Below, piece after piece: positions 12,318 to 23,300 of a DNA stretch of 64,000 nt. A program made the position numbers and the translations under genes. The notes under the pieces were generated by a model. It saw only the letters and a program-made list of their open reading frames with translations. It ran no database searches and was not told the origin of the DNA. Position 1 is the first letter of the stretch. Every line of letters starts with the position of its first letter. This DNA is from Ornithodoros turicata (lineage: Eukaryota > Arthropoda > Arachnida > Ixodida > Argasidae), in NCBI RefSeq assembly GCF_037126465.1, contig NC_088201.1:225624016-225688015 (forward strand), given 5' to 3'.

Positions 12318-12847
12318 GGGGAGTATAATGGAAGCGCGCGTAATATATTTTTCGTAATTTTTCGAAGCTGTAATGCGACCGCGCGCGTCGATGGCCAGTG
12401 ACTGCACATTTACGATAGGGTTGGTGTGTTCTGCTAGTTTCAACTTGTCCCTGAGCATTAACATAGTTGTTCTAAACCACCTTGTGGGGCACCTCTTAGA
12501 ATATGCGTTTATGCTTGAGAACTGATAGAAAACATACGAGAGTGCGGCCCGTGGACCCCACTCACTCTGAAGGTCTTCTGCTGGGGAGTATAATGGAAGC
12601 GCGCGTAATATATTTTTCGTAATTTTTCGAAGCTGTAATGCGACCGCGCGCGTCGATGGCCAGTGACTGCACATTTACGATAGGGTTGGTGTGTTCTGCT
12701 AGTTTCAACTTGTCCCTGAGCATTAACATAGTTGTTCTAAACCACCTTGTGGGGCACCTCTTAGAATATGCGTTTATGCTTGAGAACTGATAGAAAACAT
12801 ACGAGAGTGCGGCCCGTGGACCCCACTCACTCTGAAGGTCGTCTGCT
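12318..12847. repeat. 265-bp tandem duplication, two nearly identical copies
   Basis: GGGGAGTATAATGGAAGCGC begins at 12318 and again at 12583. The two units read the same base for base except CTTCTGCT versus CGTCTGCT near the 3' ends. Such identity means a very recent duplication or an assembly artefact. The unit includes a CGCGCGCG-like segment and has no recognisable coding domain. Confidence 0.93.
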
Positions 12848-13036
12848 CCCGCAGGTGCACTAGCTTGCGCAAAAGCAGACGATTCCTGTATGTTATCACG
12901 GACTTCCCCGCAGGGCGACGTTGCCGATCTTATTGTTGCCAACACAAATCGCGTCATGCTCTGCAATCTTTATCAATTTAATTCGGTTATTTAATAACCT
13001 TGACATGCTTTGTCGGGCAAATTTGCAGTATTCCAT

Positions 13037-13555
13037 TTTCAACAATGAGCAGTCGAATGGTACACTTCTTAAAAGGGGCAGGGGTACTAGACCGTCCCTT
13101 TCACGGGACAATGTTCCCCTCAATGCGCGTAATGAACGAGCTGTAGAACCGGCTGCTGCTTATGCGTCACTCTTTGACGGGCTGTGAAATTCAGAACGGG
13201 TGTTTGACTTGCGTCTTGCCGTATATGGTGGGGCAAAACAGACACGTTGTCTTTCTCGTACTCTCCATGCCCATATTGTTCTGTATCATCAAGATGAAAT
13301 TCAGAAACCCTTTGACGGTCACTTCCACGTACAGAAGACCGGTTCTGAGCGCGCAGTGTTGCTGATGTTGTGTGTCTGTGTTCTCTTCCGTCCTGTTACA
13401 TTATCCATCAAGTCCGCTACATTAGGCAGCGGCGATTGCTAAGGCTAACACACCGGTCCCCGGGGCTCTCTCGGAAGCAATTAGTCGCCGCATTCAGGAC
13501 GCGGTGGTCATGTCCGAAAGGTTGCAGGATATGCCTGTCATTCTCCTGCAATAAC
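13037..13555. repeat. dispersed repeat family C (copy 1), possibly once coding
   Basis: About 515 bp match 33800-34315 at high identity, with small indels. Shared landmarks are CTTAAAAGGGGCAGGGGTAC, CAATGCGCGTAAT, CCGTATATGGTGGGGC and AGTCGCCGCATTCAGGACGC. In this copy one + frame reads NSERVFDLRLAVYGGAKQT and an adjoining frame reads LLKRGRGTRPSLSRD. That suggests a decayed coding segment, but I do not recognise the protein. The second copy lies immediately beside a P-element-like transposase relic, so it could be part of a P-like element. Confidence 0.6.
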
Positions 13556-13977
13556 CAGAGCTACCTCTTCTGCGTAAAACGACTGGCTCACTGATATGGT
13601 GTCTGACGAAATTCGGATTCAGAGAGAGCGCCATCAGATCCTCGTATCATGCGAGAGAATTCTCCGAGCTTTCGCAAGTGGCCGTACGGGCAACGGTAGC
13701 GGCAAATTTGGTTCTGTTAATGTCGCGCAGAGCAGAATAAATGTTCCCTCAAGCACGCTTGAATACCGTGTAAGGTATAATATATTTTTTTAAAAAAAGG
13801 TAAGAAAACCCATGAAAGTAGACGCAATCACTTTTCGAATTACTTGTACATAAGACATCATTCGTGTTGCAATACATGAAAGTAGTTTTTGATTCCGCAA
13901 CTGTTCGTGTATGAAGCAAGGGACGCCTGTACGAAACGTACACGGCAGATCACAATTTCATTTTTTATTGTCCTCTG

Positions 13978-14100
13978 GAGCTATACCGGCTGTTAAATCC
14001 ACGGGCTAAATAATTCGCGGACGGATGCACCAATCTACGAACTCTCTTCCTCACAAGTATCTGTCCCATTCTGCGCACCGTGTGAATAAGTAGAGGAGCT
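13978..14100. repeat. dispersed repeat family D (copy 1)
   Basis: Weakly matches 18615-18770: TTAAATCC.YGG.CT.AATAATYCGCG.ACGG, then a diverged stretch and an AATTAATACAAA-like end. Old copies, family unknown. Confidence 0.35.
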
Positions 14101-14220
14101 CATTAGTTAAATAAATACAAATCCACCCCCCTCAAAAAAAAGAAAAAAAAAGAAAGAAACATAGCTTATAAAGCAGGGCCTTGTCGGCATTAAAATAGGT
14201 GCTACGCCTTTCGGGACATT
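14101..14220. repeat. A-rich tract
   Basis: AAAAAAAAGAAAAAAAAAGAAAGAAA near 14134-14159 is shown here only as a low-complexity tract; nothing else is recognisable. Confidence 0.6.
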
Positions 14221-14467
14221 CAGTGCCGCTGAAGCAGGTCATCTGTTGCAGTAATTAATTTGTTTCGGTTCACATATTATTGTCGCGGATGGTCGCAGTG
14301 AAGCGCAAAAGGAGGCTCTTCCACTTCGTACACCAATGAATTAGTCCTTATGAGCTTCACCGCGACGAGACGCGACAAAATAAATGCGTCCGAAACGTAA
14401 CCGTAACAACCGAAACGTAAAGCGAAACAAATTAATTAGAGCAACAAATGACCTGCTTCGGTGGCAG
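14221..14467. mobile_element. inverted-repeat MITE with about 48-bp arms
   Basis: CAGTGCCGCTGAAGCAGGTC at the left end pairs with GACCTGCTTCGGTGGCAG, read as reverse complement, at the right end. The similarity continues through TTGC...TAATTAATTTGTTTCG. There is no coding capacity. Superfamily and target duplication are unclear. Confidence 0.6.
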
Positions 14468-15530
14468 ATTTTTTCTCTAAAAGTTGTGAGTGCCCCCTAC
14501 TCATTCAGACGGCGCACAGCCACGTAAAAAAATGTTCGCGAAATATTTATCCGGGGGATTTATCCCGGGGTTTTGTTACAATACCCTGAACGAACATTTC
14601 GTCCTTGTCTTCTAGACCCGACGCGCGACGCGTCCTGTGAGACGATACAGGGTACGTATGCTCGTTTGCTTCATGTCTACCACCAAACCATGGAACTATG
14701 TGTGACAAACTGTTCGAGATAATCTGCTTCAAACATACGACACGGAAGAATCCGCCGTTCTCCATGCTCGTTCTCCGTGCTTCTTGCGTACTGCATGGAG
14801 TCGCTGCTACTGGACCGCTCAAATTCTCGCTCTCGTTGGTCTCTGTTCCTAGCTAATGCAGACTGAGAAATAACTCGCGCCTTGTCTGCACAGAGGGCAC
14901 CCCTTCCACTTGCGCTCCAACATGCTCTTTCACTCTTAAAAATGAACTTCAATGGACCTAAAAGTAAGGAAAAATGGGCTACCATGTTGGGGAAGAAGCC
15001 CCGCATAATTTACGCTGGCGAAATACGTCCATCTCTTGGCGTTATGACGACGGAAATATGTCGGCAAGCGGCAAAACGACATGTAAACAAAGTCACATGA
15101 CCTCAAAGTGACGTTTCCTACGACGTGCGACCAGGACAAGAATGCAGTTTTCCCAAAAGCGCCCGCTTGAGGGTAGTTACAACAATGGCGGGTTTGCGTC
15201 AAACCCTGTGGTTACGCCCATTGGCCGTGTTGCACCTAGACGCAATTGGGCCTCGTTCATGCCCACACTACTTCGTTTGTCGATCTCTTCCGCAAACTGA
15301 CTACGCCAAAGACTATGTCAATAAGCCGTTCCGCAAATTATTGTGATTTTGCTACCGTCTTTGTCGTAATACAAACACGGCGACATGCAGTATCTCGGCG
15401 GCCGCGCTTCACGAAATAGCCGCACAGTGGCTTCCTTTGTTCTACATTGATTCAACCGTATTGGCAATTACTTCGGTGTACCGCGAAGATAAACTAGAAG
15501 ACACAATTACAGTGACCTCCTCTAAGGCCG
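14468..15530. other. no recognisable gene
   Basis: No domain seen. CACTCTTAAAAATGAACTTC near 14930 equals the terminal motif of the foldback MITE at 40993 and may be a lone end of that family. Confidence 0.45.
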
Positions 15531-15534
15531 TAAC

Positions 15535-15640
15535 ATGTTGAACATGAGAGAACTGATGTTCTGAGGCTGGAACAACATAGAAAGGACAAATCCATCGTTA
15601 CATGTTGTGCGTCTGAACTCAAGAAAAAAATAAAATAAAA
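15535..15640. repeat. dispersed repeat family E (copy 1)
   Basis: GAACTGATGTTCTGAGGCTG then GAACAACATAGAAAGGAC are shared with 20133-20175 and 37880-37910. It is only the head of the repeat; the rest is diverged. Confidence 0.6.
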
Positions 15641-16039
15641 CGTCAATCCTTGTGATTGTCTGTTGAGGCTGGGATAACCCGTGTTTCCTTTATGGCTTCA
15701 GTTACTGTTCCCTGAATTCTGTTTCAGTTTTTTGTAATAACAAATAGAGATCCTGGAAGCCGCAAGAACAAATTTCCAAAATTGTGATATTCTATTTGAC
15801 CGATATAAAACTGTATCCACGCTTGTATGCGACACGCATCGAGGAGAATATCGTGCGAGTATGGAAGGCCAACAAAACCAGAGAGCGGCTCATTCATGGC
15901 GGACGGTGTGACACTGATGTTGTTCTACTTACGACGCATGCTCTGTTTTTCATGAGCTTACAACTGCACATTTGTGTGCCGGTTTGTGCGGTGCCACATA
16001 CCGCTTCAATGTACACTGACCGCAACACTTTTCCTTCAG
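15641..16039. other. no recognisable gene; possible intron
   Basis: Precedes the candidate micro-exon. It ends in a pyrimidine-rich CACTTTTCCTTCAG acceptor-like sequence. No domain. Confidence 0.4.
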
Positions 16040-16075
16040 CGAAGCACGTGGATGCTGCTACCACGACAAATGAGG
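16040..16075 (+). CDS. candidate 36-bp Thr-rich micro-exon (partial gene)
   Basis: Inferred exon of an unidentified multi-exon gene. It is bounded by a CTTTTCCTTCAG acceptor and a GTAAGTAC donor. Its length is a multiple of three. Read as two bases, eleven codons, one base, it encodes KHVDAATTTNE. Three other candidate exons (27106, 27638, 40028) have the same phase and Thr enrichment, so a single + strand gene is possible. This one is the weakest: 36 bp between an AG and a GTAAGT can arise by chance, and it is 11 kb from the next. A second poly-T acceptor lies at about 16149, but the segment after it meets a stop in the required phase. No function can be assigned beyond a mucin-like composition. 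Confidence 0.3.
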
Positions 16076-16253
16076 GTAAGTACGCTAGATTGCTTCTCTC
16101 GCAAAACGGTGTGAGCATACGAGGAAAGCACTATTTTTTTTTTTTTCAGTTGTCGCCAGAGACAGGAAGTAAAAAGCGTGGTAAGCAGGACTTCATTCCA
16201 CTGGGGTCAGGAGCTGAGTTTTGCCGTATAACACACCCTCAGTGTCTCATAAG

Positions 16254-17141
16254 CAGGGTTGTTAAAGTTACTTGTCAAAAGTAACTAAGTTACAGTTACA
16301 GATACTCGGCTTCGAAAGTAATTAAGTTACAGACAGAAAAAAATACTGAGATACAGTTATAAATACTTTGGAAAAGTATCCGACTACGGGTGGAGTTACT
16401 TTTTGCAATTCTGTACGCAGACCATATCTTTCGCCTTTGGCTCATGATAGGTGTCACTCTAGAGCCACAGAGAAAACTCTTCTTGGGTAATCGTACATAA
16501 TTGCAGGCAAAACATTGAAAGGAACGTCTAAACTGGGGGTAACCGAGACAGGGACAGGTGAGACGCTCAGAAACTTCGTCTTATGCTCACAGCGGAGACA
16601 CTTCAGCTCAAGATTCCCGTTCTCCTTCGTTCTGATGACTTTAAAGTGCTCTCGATATTGTGGCCACGGTACCTCTGACAGAACGGAGGCACCTTTGCTC
16701 GGGCTACTCGCAGTTACAGCCTCACAGACGGCGTCCGCGCCCGAGGTGGCGTCGGCGCCTTCAAACTCGGCCATTCTCTTCACTACCGCTCAGAATCTCA
16801 CTTGCGAGTGCGAGGGCGTGAGCACGTGCAGGAAGGGCGAGGAGGAGTGGAGCTCGTGCCTGGTGTCGGCTTGGGAGCCTCGACGAGTTCCTGCTGCTTC
16901 TCATGCGCATGGAGGATCCCTAGTGTCGGCGCACCCTTTGCACCACCTCCTTCTCGGCGACGGTGTTGCGTCGTTTTTACTCAAAAAATACTCAAAAAGA
17001 CAGATAAAAGTTATTGAAAAAGTAATGAAGTTACAGTTAGAAGTACGTGTTTGAAAATGTATCTAATATTAGCTCAAGATACATAAAAAGTATCTAAGTA
17101 CGCGCACTCAGATACTTTTACTCAGTTACTTAACAACCCTG
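16254..17141 (-). mobile_element. non-autonomous hAT element with BED-finger relic
   Basis: Ends are CAGGGTTGTTAA at the left and its complement TTAACAACCCTG at the right, which is the hAT type of terminus. The flanking octamers CTCATAAG (16246-16253) and CTTACAAA (17142-17149) match at five of eight sites and differ only by transitions, as expected for a decayed 8-bp duplication. Subterminal sequence is rich in AGTTAC/GTAACT words. The interior keeps a piece of transposase on the minus strand. Confidence 0.75.
16454..16783 (-). pseudogene. hAT transposase N-terminal fragment (BED-type finger)
   Basis: The minus frame contains VPWPQYREHFKVI followed by LELKCLRCEHKTKF. That is the aromatic-rich start and the first Cys pair of a BED zinc finger, the DNA-binding domain found at the N-terminus of many hAT transposases. 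The expected downstream His pair is not visible, and the reading runs into unrelated sequence. The DDE catalytic core is absent, so the element cannot move itself. Its position inside hAT termini (16254-17141) supports the assignment. The start codon choice is uncertain. Confidence 0.5.
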
Positions 17142-17150
17142 CTTACAAAT

Positions 17151-17264
17151 GTCACAAAAAGGCGTGCGTCTCCCATTTTCAACAAGTCAGCGGAGAGAAG
17201 GATGTCACTCGGATTTGTAGTTGGCTAGGAGTGTGTTATTTGGTGGTGTTCATTTTTATGAGTG
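17151..17264. mobile_element. half copy of foldback MITE family F
   Basis: GTCACAAAAAGGCGTGCGTC, CCATTTTCAACAAGTCAG, GTTGGCTAGGA and TTCATTTTTATGAGTG follow the right half of the element at 40993-41217. It starts one base after the presumed target duplication of the hAT element to its left, so one may have landed in the other. Confidence 0.65.
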
Positions 17265-17350
17265 AAGGGTAAGGTGGTGCAAGGCGAGACAAATTTGCGA
17301 TCGAACGCGAAATTTTAATTTTCCTAACTAGACATGGACACGTTCTGAGT

Positions 17351-18000
17351 GGTCTAGAACTTCTGACCTGCAAAAGCAGAACCGACGAAGCGGTCTAAAA
17401 TACGCACACAACAAGAAATTCAATGTAAATAAACAATACAATGTCAATATCAATACACTGTCAATACAATACAATACAATGCCATTGTCATTGCCATTGT
17501 GTCATCTCCCCCAAACCTCGGGGGAAGATGAGACACGCCCTGGTAACCCAAGCAGTTAAGCCCGTGGGCCCCTACACAACCTTTCCTGATGAACAACCTC
17601 ACGTGATGTGCAATAAAAGCATACAGTACCCGGTGCTATTTTGCCCCGCCGTCCTTTGCAAACAAGACACTGCCAGTCTGTGTCGCTGGTCGGTCGCTTC
17701 TGTGTGGCACTCCTGCTTTGCGCAAGATGTATTTGAAAACAGGAAAATCTTCTGGAAAATGCCGAGTCAATATGATAAAAAAAAAAAAGAAATCGTTTAG
17801 GAGCAAGCAAAAAGCCACCTAATAGTTGACTTAACCGTCTCTGAATTGCATTAAATTTAATTTGCATTCAATTAAAATAACGCTAAATGGTCCCGTGTTG
17901 CCTGTTGCGTATTATCGGATGCCTAAATTTTTCTGTTCGACACAGAATAACCCATATTCTGCATATATCTAGATAAATGTAAATGTACTACATTCGTGTA
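17351..18000. repeat. dispersed repeat family G (copy 1)
   Basis: Matches 51390-51900 in order: TCTAGARCTTC.GA, ACAAGAAATTCAA, GATGAGACAC/GACGAGAC, GTGCAATAAAA, ACCCGGTGCTATTT, CACCGTCCTTTGC-like, GTCGCTGGT and a TGTRTATCTA end. It includes AATAC microsatellite units near 17465-17485 and a CCCCC/GGGGG hairpin near 17506-17530. The family is unknown; the T/A-flanked GATGAGAC inverted motifs hint at a DNA transposon. Confidence 0.6.
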
Positions 18001-18614
18001 AGTGGCCGGGGCCCATCCGAGTAAAATGATGTCACGCGGACCTGCTCTGGCCTTGGCGGTATAACTTTTGCCCACTTTTCCCCCCTTATACTTCCGAAAA
18101 TCTTACTCTGTACGTTCTGCTCTGTTCTTTCAGGATCTGGCTTTTGATACTGCTTTTAATCAGCGCAGGAGTAATTTGTGAGTATTTACTAGAGGCCCAG
18201 TAAGAATCTGTCCACTTACACTCGGTTTTTGATTTCTTGAGAGGAACTTGCTGTGCGTCTCATATACTTTGTGCGACTACTAGCTATGCGGCCACTACTA
18301 GTTGTACAAGCTATGCGGCGCATTGTCGGTAGAAAAAAGGCCCGTTGTCGACCATTTTGAAGAGGTGTCCCCACTATATCCCGTGTAATCACACGGTGTC
18401 GGTGGTGTGTCTACACGGGGTGATGTGAAACCAGTGTCGGTTTCTCCAAGACGGGCTAAAAAAGTGCAGTCTTGCAAATTCCTGGCGTTCGGCGTGCCAC
18501 CTGAACATGCGACACTGCTACGCCAATCGAACACTAACTCCTCTGGACCTGGCAAAACAAGTGGCCACGCATTTTCAACCACCCGTAGTGCCCATATATC
18601 AGTGTATTTACCAT
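18001..18614. other. no recognisable gene
   Basis: No domain or repeat that I can assign. Confidence 0.5.
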
Positions 18615-18770
18615 ACAGGGTGTTTCATTTAAATCCCTGGTCTGAATAATCCGCGAACGGGTGCGACAGTTCAACTCTGTACCGCCTACAGGCTGCGTAC
18701 TGTCGGAATGAGTGCCATGAGTGCTCAATAATTAATACAAAATTTAAACTCGTGAAAAAACAGGGCTCCA
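18615..18770. repeat. dispersed repeat family D (copy 2)
   Basis: Begins with CAGGGTGTTTCATTTAAATC, a common transposon-end-like motif, and resembles 13978-14100. Confidence 0.35.
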
Positions 18771-20120
18771 TTTGGCACTTTTTCTTTTATTTTCTTCCTG
18801 TCTTCTTATTATTCTGTTATTCTTTCCTGTCTTCTTTTATCTTCTTCCTGCATATTGCTGATGTGATGTGATGTTCAAGCAAGACGACCTGATGTTCAAG
18901 CAAGGAGGCCACTGGCTTTAAGTTCCCATAAGCCCTTGCGTGCCACAGGTGGCGCCTGCGATCCCAATGAAGGCTTCTGAGGGATCTCAGGCGGTTGCTA
19001 TTTTGTGGTCTATTTTTGAAGCATGATGTGGGCAAGCTAACGCTTGTCCCATCCTACAGTTGGCGATACAAGACGACCTTGTTGACAGGACAACACGACA
19101 GGTTGCTCTGAGTCTGCAACTTGAACATCGTTATGGCTACCCGATACCAGCTACACCATTTCTACGCAGTTGGTTGTGCTGTGGACATACAATACAACCG
19201 CAACCTTTATAATCAACATGCTAGCTTGACACTGCTGGCAGCGAATCATGAACACACTGGTGTAACATAAGCAAAAATAAGGCAGACCGCTGTTCCATCT
19301 TGTACATTTCCACATCTTGTATATTCAACGTGCTGAACATGTTAGCATGCAAAAGCTGACAATGAACCAAGATATGAGCCAGTATAGGATCATGAACACA
19401 CCGGTGTGATCCATGCAAAAACAAGGTAGGCGAACAAGTTGCAAACCACCTGCCACAAGAGCACAAGCTCACACACACAGGCTCTTACGCATTTGTCAAA
19501 GTTACATCTTTTATACTAACATGTTGGACATGTTCGTGTCTTCCCAATTCGCCTATTCCCATTTCTGCTAATGCGTTTTAGCGGATTATCTCGCAATCCC
19601 ATAAGAGGTTCACCAACTTCCAACTAGAGGGTGTCCCATTTGGCCCATTTGGCATTATGCTGAGTCACTTGCACATCGCCCACTGATCAGTGTCACGTGA
19701 TGAAAGGTGGTGGTCCACTGGAGTGATGCCAAAAGCCACTTTCGCATCTTCACATAACTTTACAACCTCACTGGCTCTATCCAAGCATAGTATTGCGTGT
19801 AATACATTTTTTGCACTTCCTGAAAAGTAAATGCAAGAAATTTTGTCGGAAAGTCAAACTTGATTACGCATCCGCAACTTGCCGCCCTTTGCTGGTGTTA
19901 TTCAAGTGTGCTGTCAAAAGACACTTTACCTGTTTCAGGTAAACCTCTTGCAGGTTTGCCTGTTATAGTTTGTTTCTGCGTGCTTAATTCATGCGGTCTG
20001 CTACAGGTCACGTGCACAGGGACCACGCCACGACCATTTGGTTGGTCACGGTGTATCGTTGGCCATGCCCGTCGTATTCCCTCCTCTCAAGTTTTCTTTA
20101 TTTTTCTGAAGTTACCAAAA
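18771..20120. other. no recognisable gene; pyrimidine-rich tract at start
   Basis: 18780-18852 is a CTT/TTCTT-rich tract, with two spaced TGATGTTCAAGCAAG copies near 18870-18905. At 19248-19285 and 19390-19425 a segment CATGAACACACYGGTGT...GCAAAAA.AAGG occurs twice, an old local duplication of about 140-bp spacing. No domain. Confidence 0.45.
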
Positions 20121-20124
20121 ACCC

Positions 20125-20300
20125 AAAAACCTGAGAGAACTGATGTTCTGAGGCTGGAACAACATAGAAGGGAGAAATACATACAAAACCTCAAATTGCT
20201 TAAGAAATTAACGATGAAAGATGAAAGTCACTGAAAAGGTTAGCCACCTGTAGGACTTGAACCTACAGGGCTAACCTTTACAGTGACTTTCATATTTCAC
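20125..20300 (-). repeat. dispersed repeat family E (copy 2) with B-box hairpin
   Basis: Shares GATGTTCTGAGGCTGGAACA with the copies at 15.5 and 37.8 kb, and AAATTAACGAT/GTCACTGAAAAGG with 37.8 kb. Around 20217-20293 the sequence folds back on itself: GTCACTGAAAAGGTTAGCC pairs with GGCTAACCTTTACAGTGAC. The minus strand at the loop reads GGTTCAAGTCC, an exact Pol III B box. It is probably a tRNA-related SINE or foldback derivative; no complete tRNA cloverleaf is present. Confidence 0.5.
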
Positions 20301-23300
20301 CCAAAAACCTGTCTCTTTTCCTTTTCATTCCAAGTCCAATTCCTTGAGTCCTCACGAGACCCAGTGTCCCTGCTAGTGATTCTCCAAAGTGGTAGCAGGA
20401 CCCTTTCCGTGTCCAGTCTATATGGAAACTTATCCCTTTTTTAAGTTGAATCTATTATATCTATTATATTCTCGATAATTATTTATTTGGTTTTATTAGT
20501 GGTATTGCAGACGCTTTCGTTTGCAAATGTAAAGGGACCTTGTTTCGTACAAGGTAAGGTCGTCGTCGGACGACCCCATTCATTTCTTGCACACGTCACT
20601 GTAGGAGCGGGGCATGTAAATAGCGGCCACTTGTCGATAGTACCGTTTCGCCTTATGAAAGTGCACCCGCAGCCCTCTTTTTGCCTAACGCACTCATCCC
20701 TCCCGCATCCTTAGTCCGATAATACGGATTAGGCGAAATGGAAATAGGCGAAATGGCATGTAACCGACATGTTACCACTCAACCCCTGACACCGAATTCA
20801 AATGTGAGCTAGTATGGGCTCATCACTGACGTGACATGAGCGGTTCCTGTCTTACGTTGAGAAACGTTCAAGAAACGTAACTTGAGGAATGCACATAAAT
20901 AAATACATCAATGATGATAAGGCCTTATTCTACGCAGAGGCATGATCTTTGATGCGTACTTATGGGATGGCATTGAAAGGGACTTTTTCAACGTAGATCA
21001 GCCTGTCCTTGATTTTCACATTTGCTGCAGGTGCAATGACATGGAAGGAATGCCTTCGCTTATCACTTTGACAACCTCCTGCCACTTGTTCGAATGGATA
21101 CTGAGAGTAGCTGCCTTCAGAAGGGTATCCTAGTCGCGATGCTTACGACCAAGTGCCCAAGCCCTGAAATTTTGCATGGTGTACCATTGCACACACATGT
21201 TTGCATGCAAACAAAAAACTGTGCAACAAAGGTACACCTTTACAGCCTGTGTACGTGACGGTAGGGCGAATTGTGCGGACAACACATCGCCTATTCCCTT
21301 AGACAAAGATATCCCCATTCTATAGACAATAGTGTAAGTTGAGAATCTCATGCCGGTTATCGTTCGATCCAGCCGCTGTATCAAAGAAACGAAGCGCAGC
21401 AGACACTGTTCCCGACGTGCGCAAAAATCGGGGAAGAGCGCATGTTTTGTGATGCAGCGTCATCCGGCGTCGTCACTGTCTACAGCCATAGAGTATATGT
21501 GCTCGTAAGCCTCTTGCGGCGAGCGGTGGCTACAGACACACCTGCAACGTTTGTACAATTTAGAATTCAGAAGCGGTGTCACGATCAGGATCAGGAAACG
21601 CATAAAAGTGCGCATTTGTCGATGGGTTAATCATTCATTTCCACTGGCTGGCCATCGTTGTTGTGGCCATCGTTAAGGTCATCGACGTCTCCTAATTCAA
21701 TCGGCCTGATCTTCACCGCTCAGTGATATGGACCTGTCACTACCGCCAAATTCGCTGTCAGACATTGCGACGTGGCCATGGCAACTTCCAATCGCAAACA
21801 ACACTTTCGTTATTCGGTCGCCCCAACCTTCCACCGTGGTCACCGTATAACGATGTCAATCCCGTCGTTGCATGAGAGGGAGTTAATCGAGCTGCAGCTT
21901 CCAGCGTCTGCTATTACGGCATATTTCTCTACATTTTTCGAAAACCACGTCGTTGTTTTGGATGCAACTTTCGCGACTATGTTCCTGTAGCACCCGTGAT
22001 ATAGCTTCCGCTAAGTTTCGGAATCAGTCGATCTGTGCGAGACCATCCCTCAACTGGAACATCCTTTATAGCACGCTCGTAGCCAGTCATCCGGGGGCGG
22101 GGGGTTGTAGCCATTTTCGTGGCTTCTTTGTGCAGGGAAACCCTGTTGCACGGTCCCAGCAAGCTCAACGCAGCCTATAGTGTGGAATGCGTTGTATTGA
22201 TTCCACGAATAATTTTTTCACTCTTTCAGTCTTGATCATTGTTCGGGATGAGCGTGCACTGATCAACAGTAGGTATTATTTACTACAGGGACCCGATAAC
22301 GCTCGGAATGTTCGCCGAAGAACACGTAGTGAATCACGAGCCGAAGTGATGCGCAGTTAACGCGCGTTATGGAATAACATGTTGAAGATGAGGCCCCAGG
22401 GCGTTCGTTTCTTTCTTCCTCCCTTAAAGCTGTGAAGGGTACACGGAGGGAGTGTTCGGCGGCATCAGAGGGATCGAGATCCTTTCGAAGAGAGCGTAAA
22501 ACTACAACATTGCAATTCGCCTTCACTTTCAAAATCTGGGAGAAAAGCGCAGATTGCCTCCTGTTCCGCTTGCGCCCCTATTCAAACAATTTTTTTTAGG
22601 TATTTCGTCGTAGAGTAGTGACATATTCTCTCCGTAAGGATGTCCTCCTGACAGCAAGTAATACGTGAAAACGAGCACACTGTAGCTTTGCCTCTATGCG
22701 TAAGCTAATGTCTTGCTAGAGGTTACTAATGACCTTCTCATCGACTTCTCTGAGCTGCCAAAGATTTGCAGCCGAGTGCAACTGCCAAAACCGGGGTTGC
22801 TGGTAACATTCCGAACTTGTTGCTTGCACTGTTTGCAAGTAATTCGTAGCGATCTATATTTATTGCTCTGCTTTTGGGATGACTTTATTTGGGCACTTTT
22901 GCATTAATGCATTATGCCTTAATTGATTAATACTTAAGGGGTGTACATCATACACCTGTTTTCAACCAGCCCTCACGATGTCATTCTGTATTACTGGCCA
23001 GTGTTCCCGTATTGTCAATCTACATCGACGAATTCTTCACGAGACTGGTTGCGAATGATGTCAGACAACCAATGAAAAACGAACGCTTTGTGGGCGAGAC
23101 TTCTCTTAGTATAGATGCATGATGATGAGGTGATGAAGATATCGGTGCTCTGCTCGCGGAAAGACACTATAACTGCTTTGGGGAGTTTGTTGGACGTGTG
23201 CGCAGTATTTCGCGTTCAGCGCGTTTGCTGTGAAACCGGGTGTTATTTTGTCACCAAACCAGAAGCGGTGAAAACTGCATGTTTACAATTCAGAGAGCAA

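Noticed and set aside
16149..16179. Second exon after the poly-T acceptor downstream of 16040-16075
   Set aside because: 31 bp and a stop appears in the required phase.
20250..20275. tRNA gene suggested by GGTTCAAGTCC
   Set aside because: No acceptor, D or anticodon arms can be folded; the B-box sits in a foldback repeat.
20511..20553. Exon-like segment between TTGCAG and GTAAGG
   Set aside because: 43 bp, not a multiple of three, not Thr-rich, out of the phase used by the other candidates.
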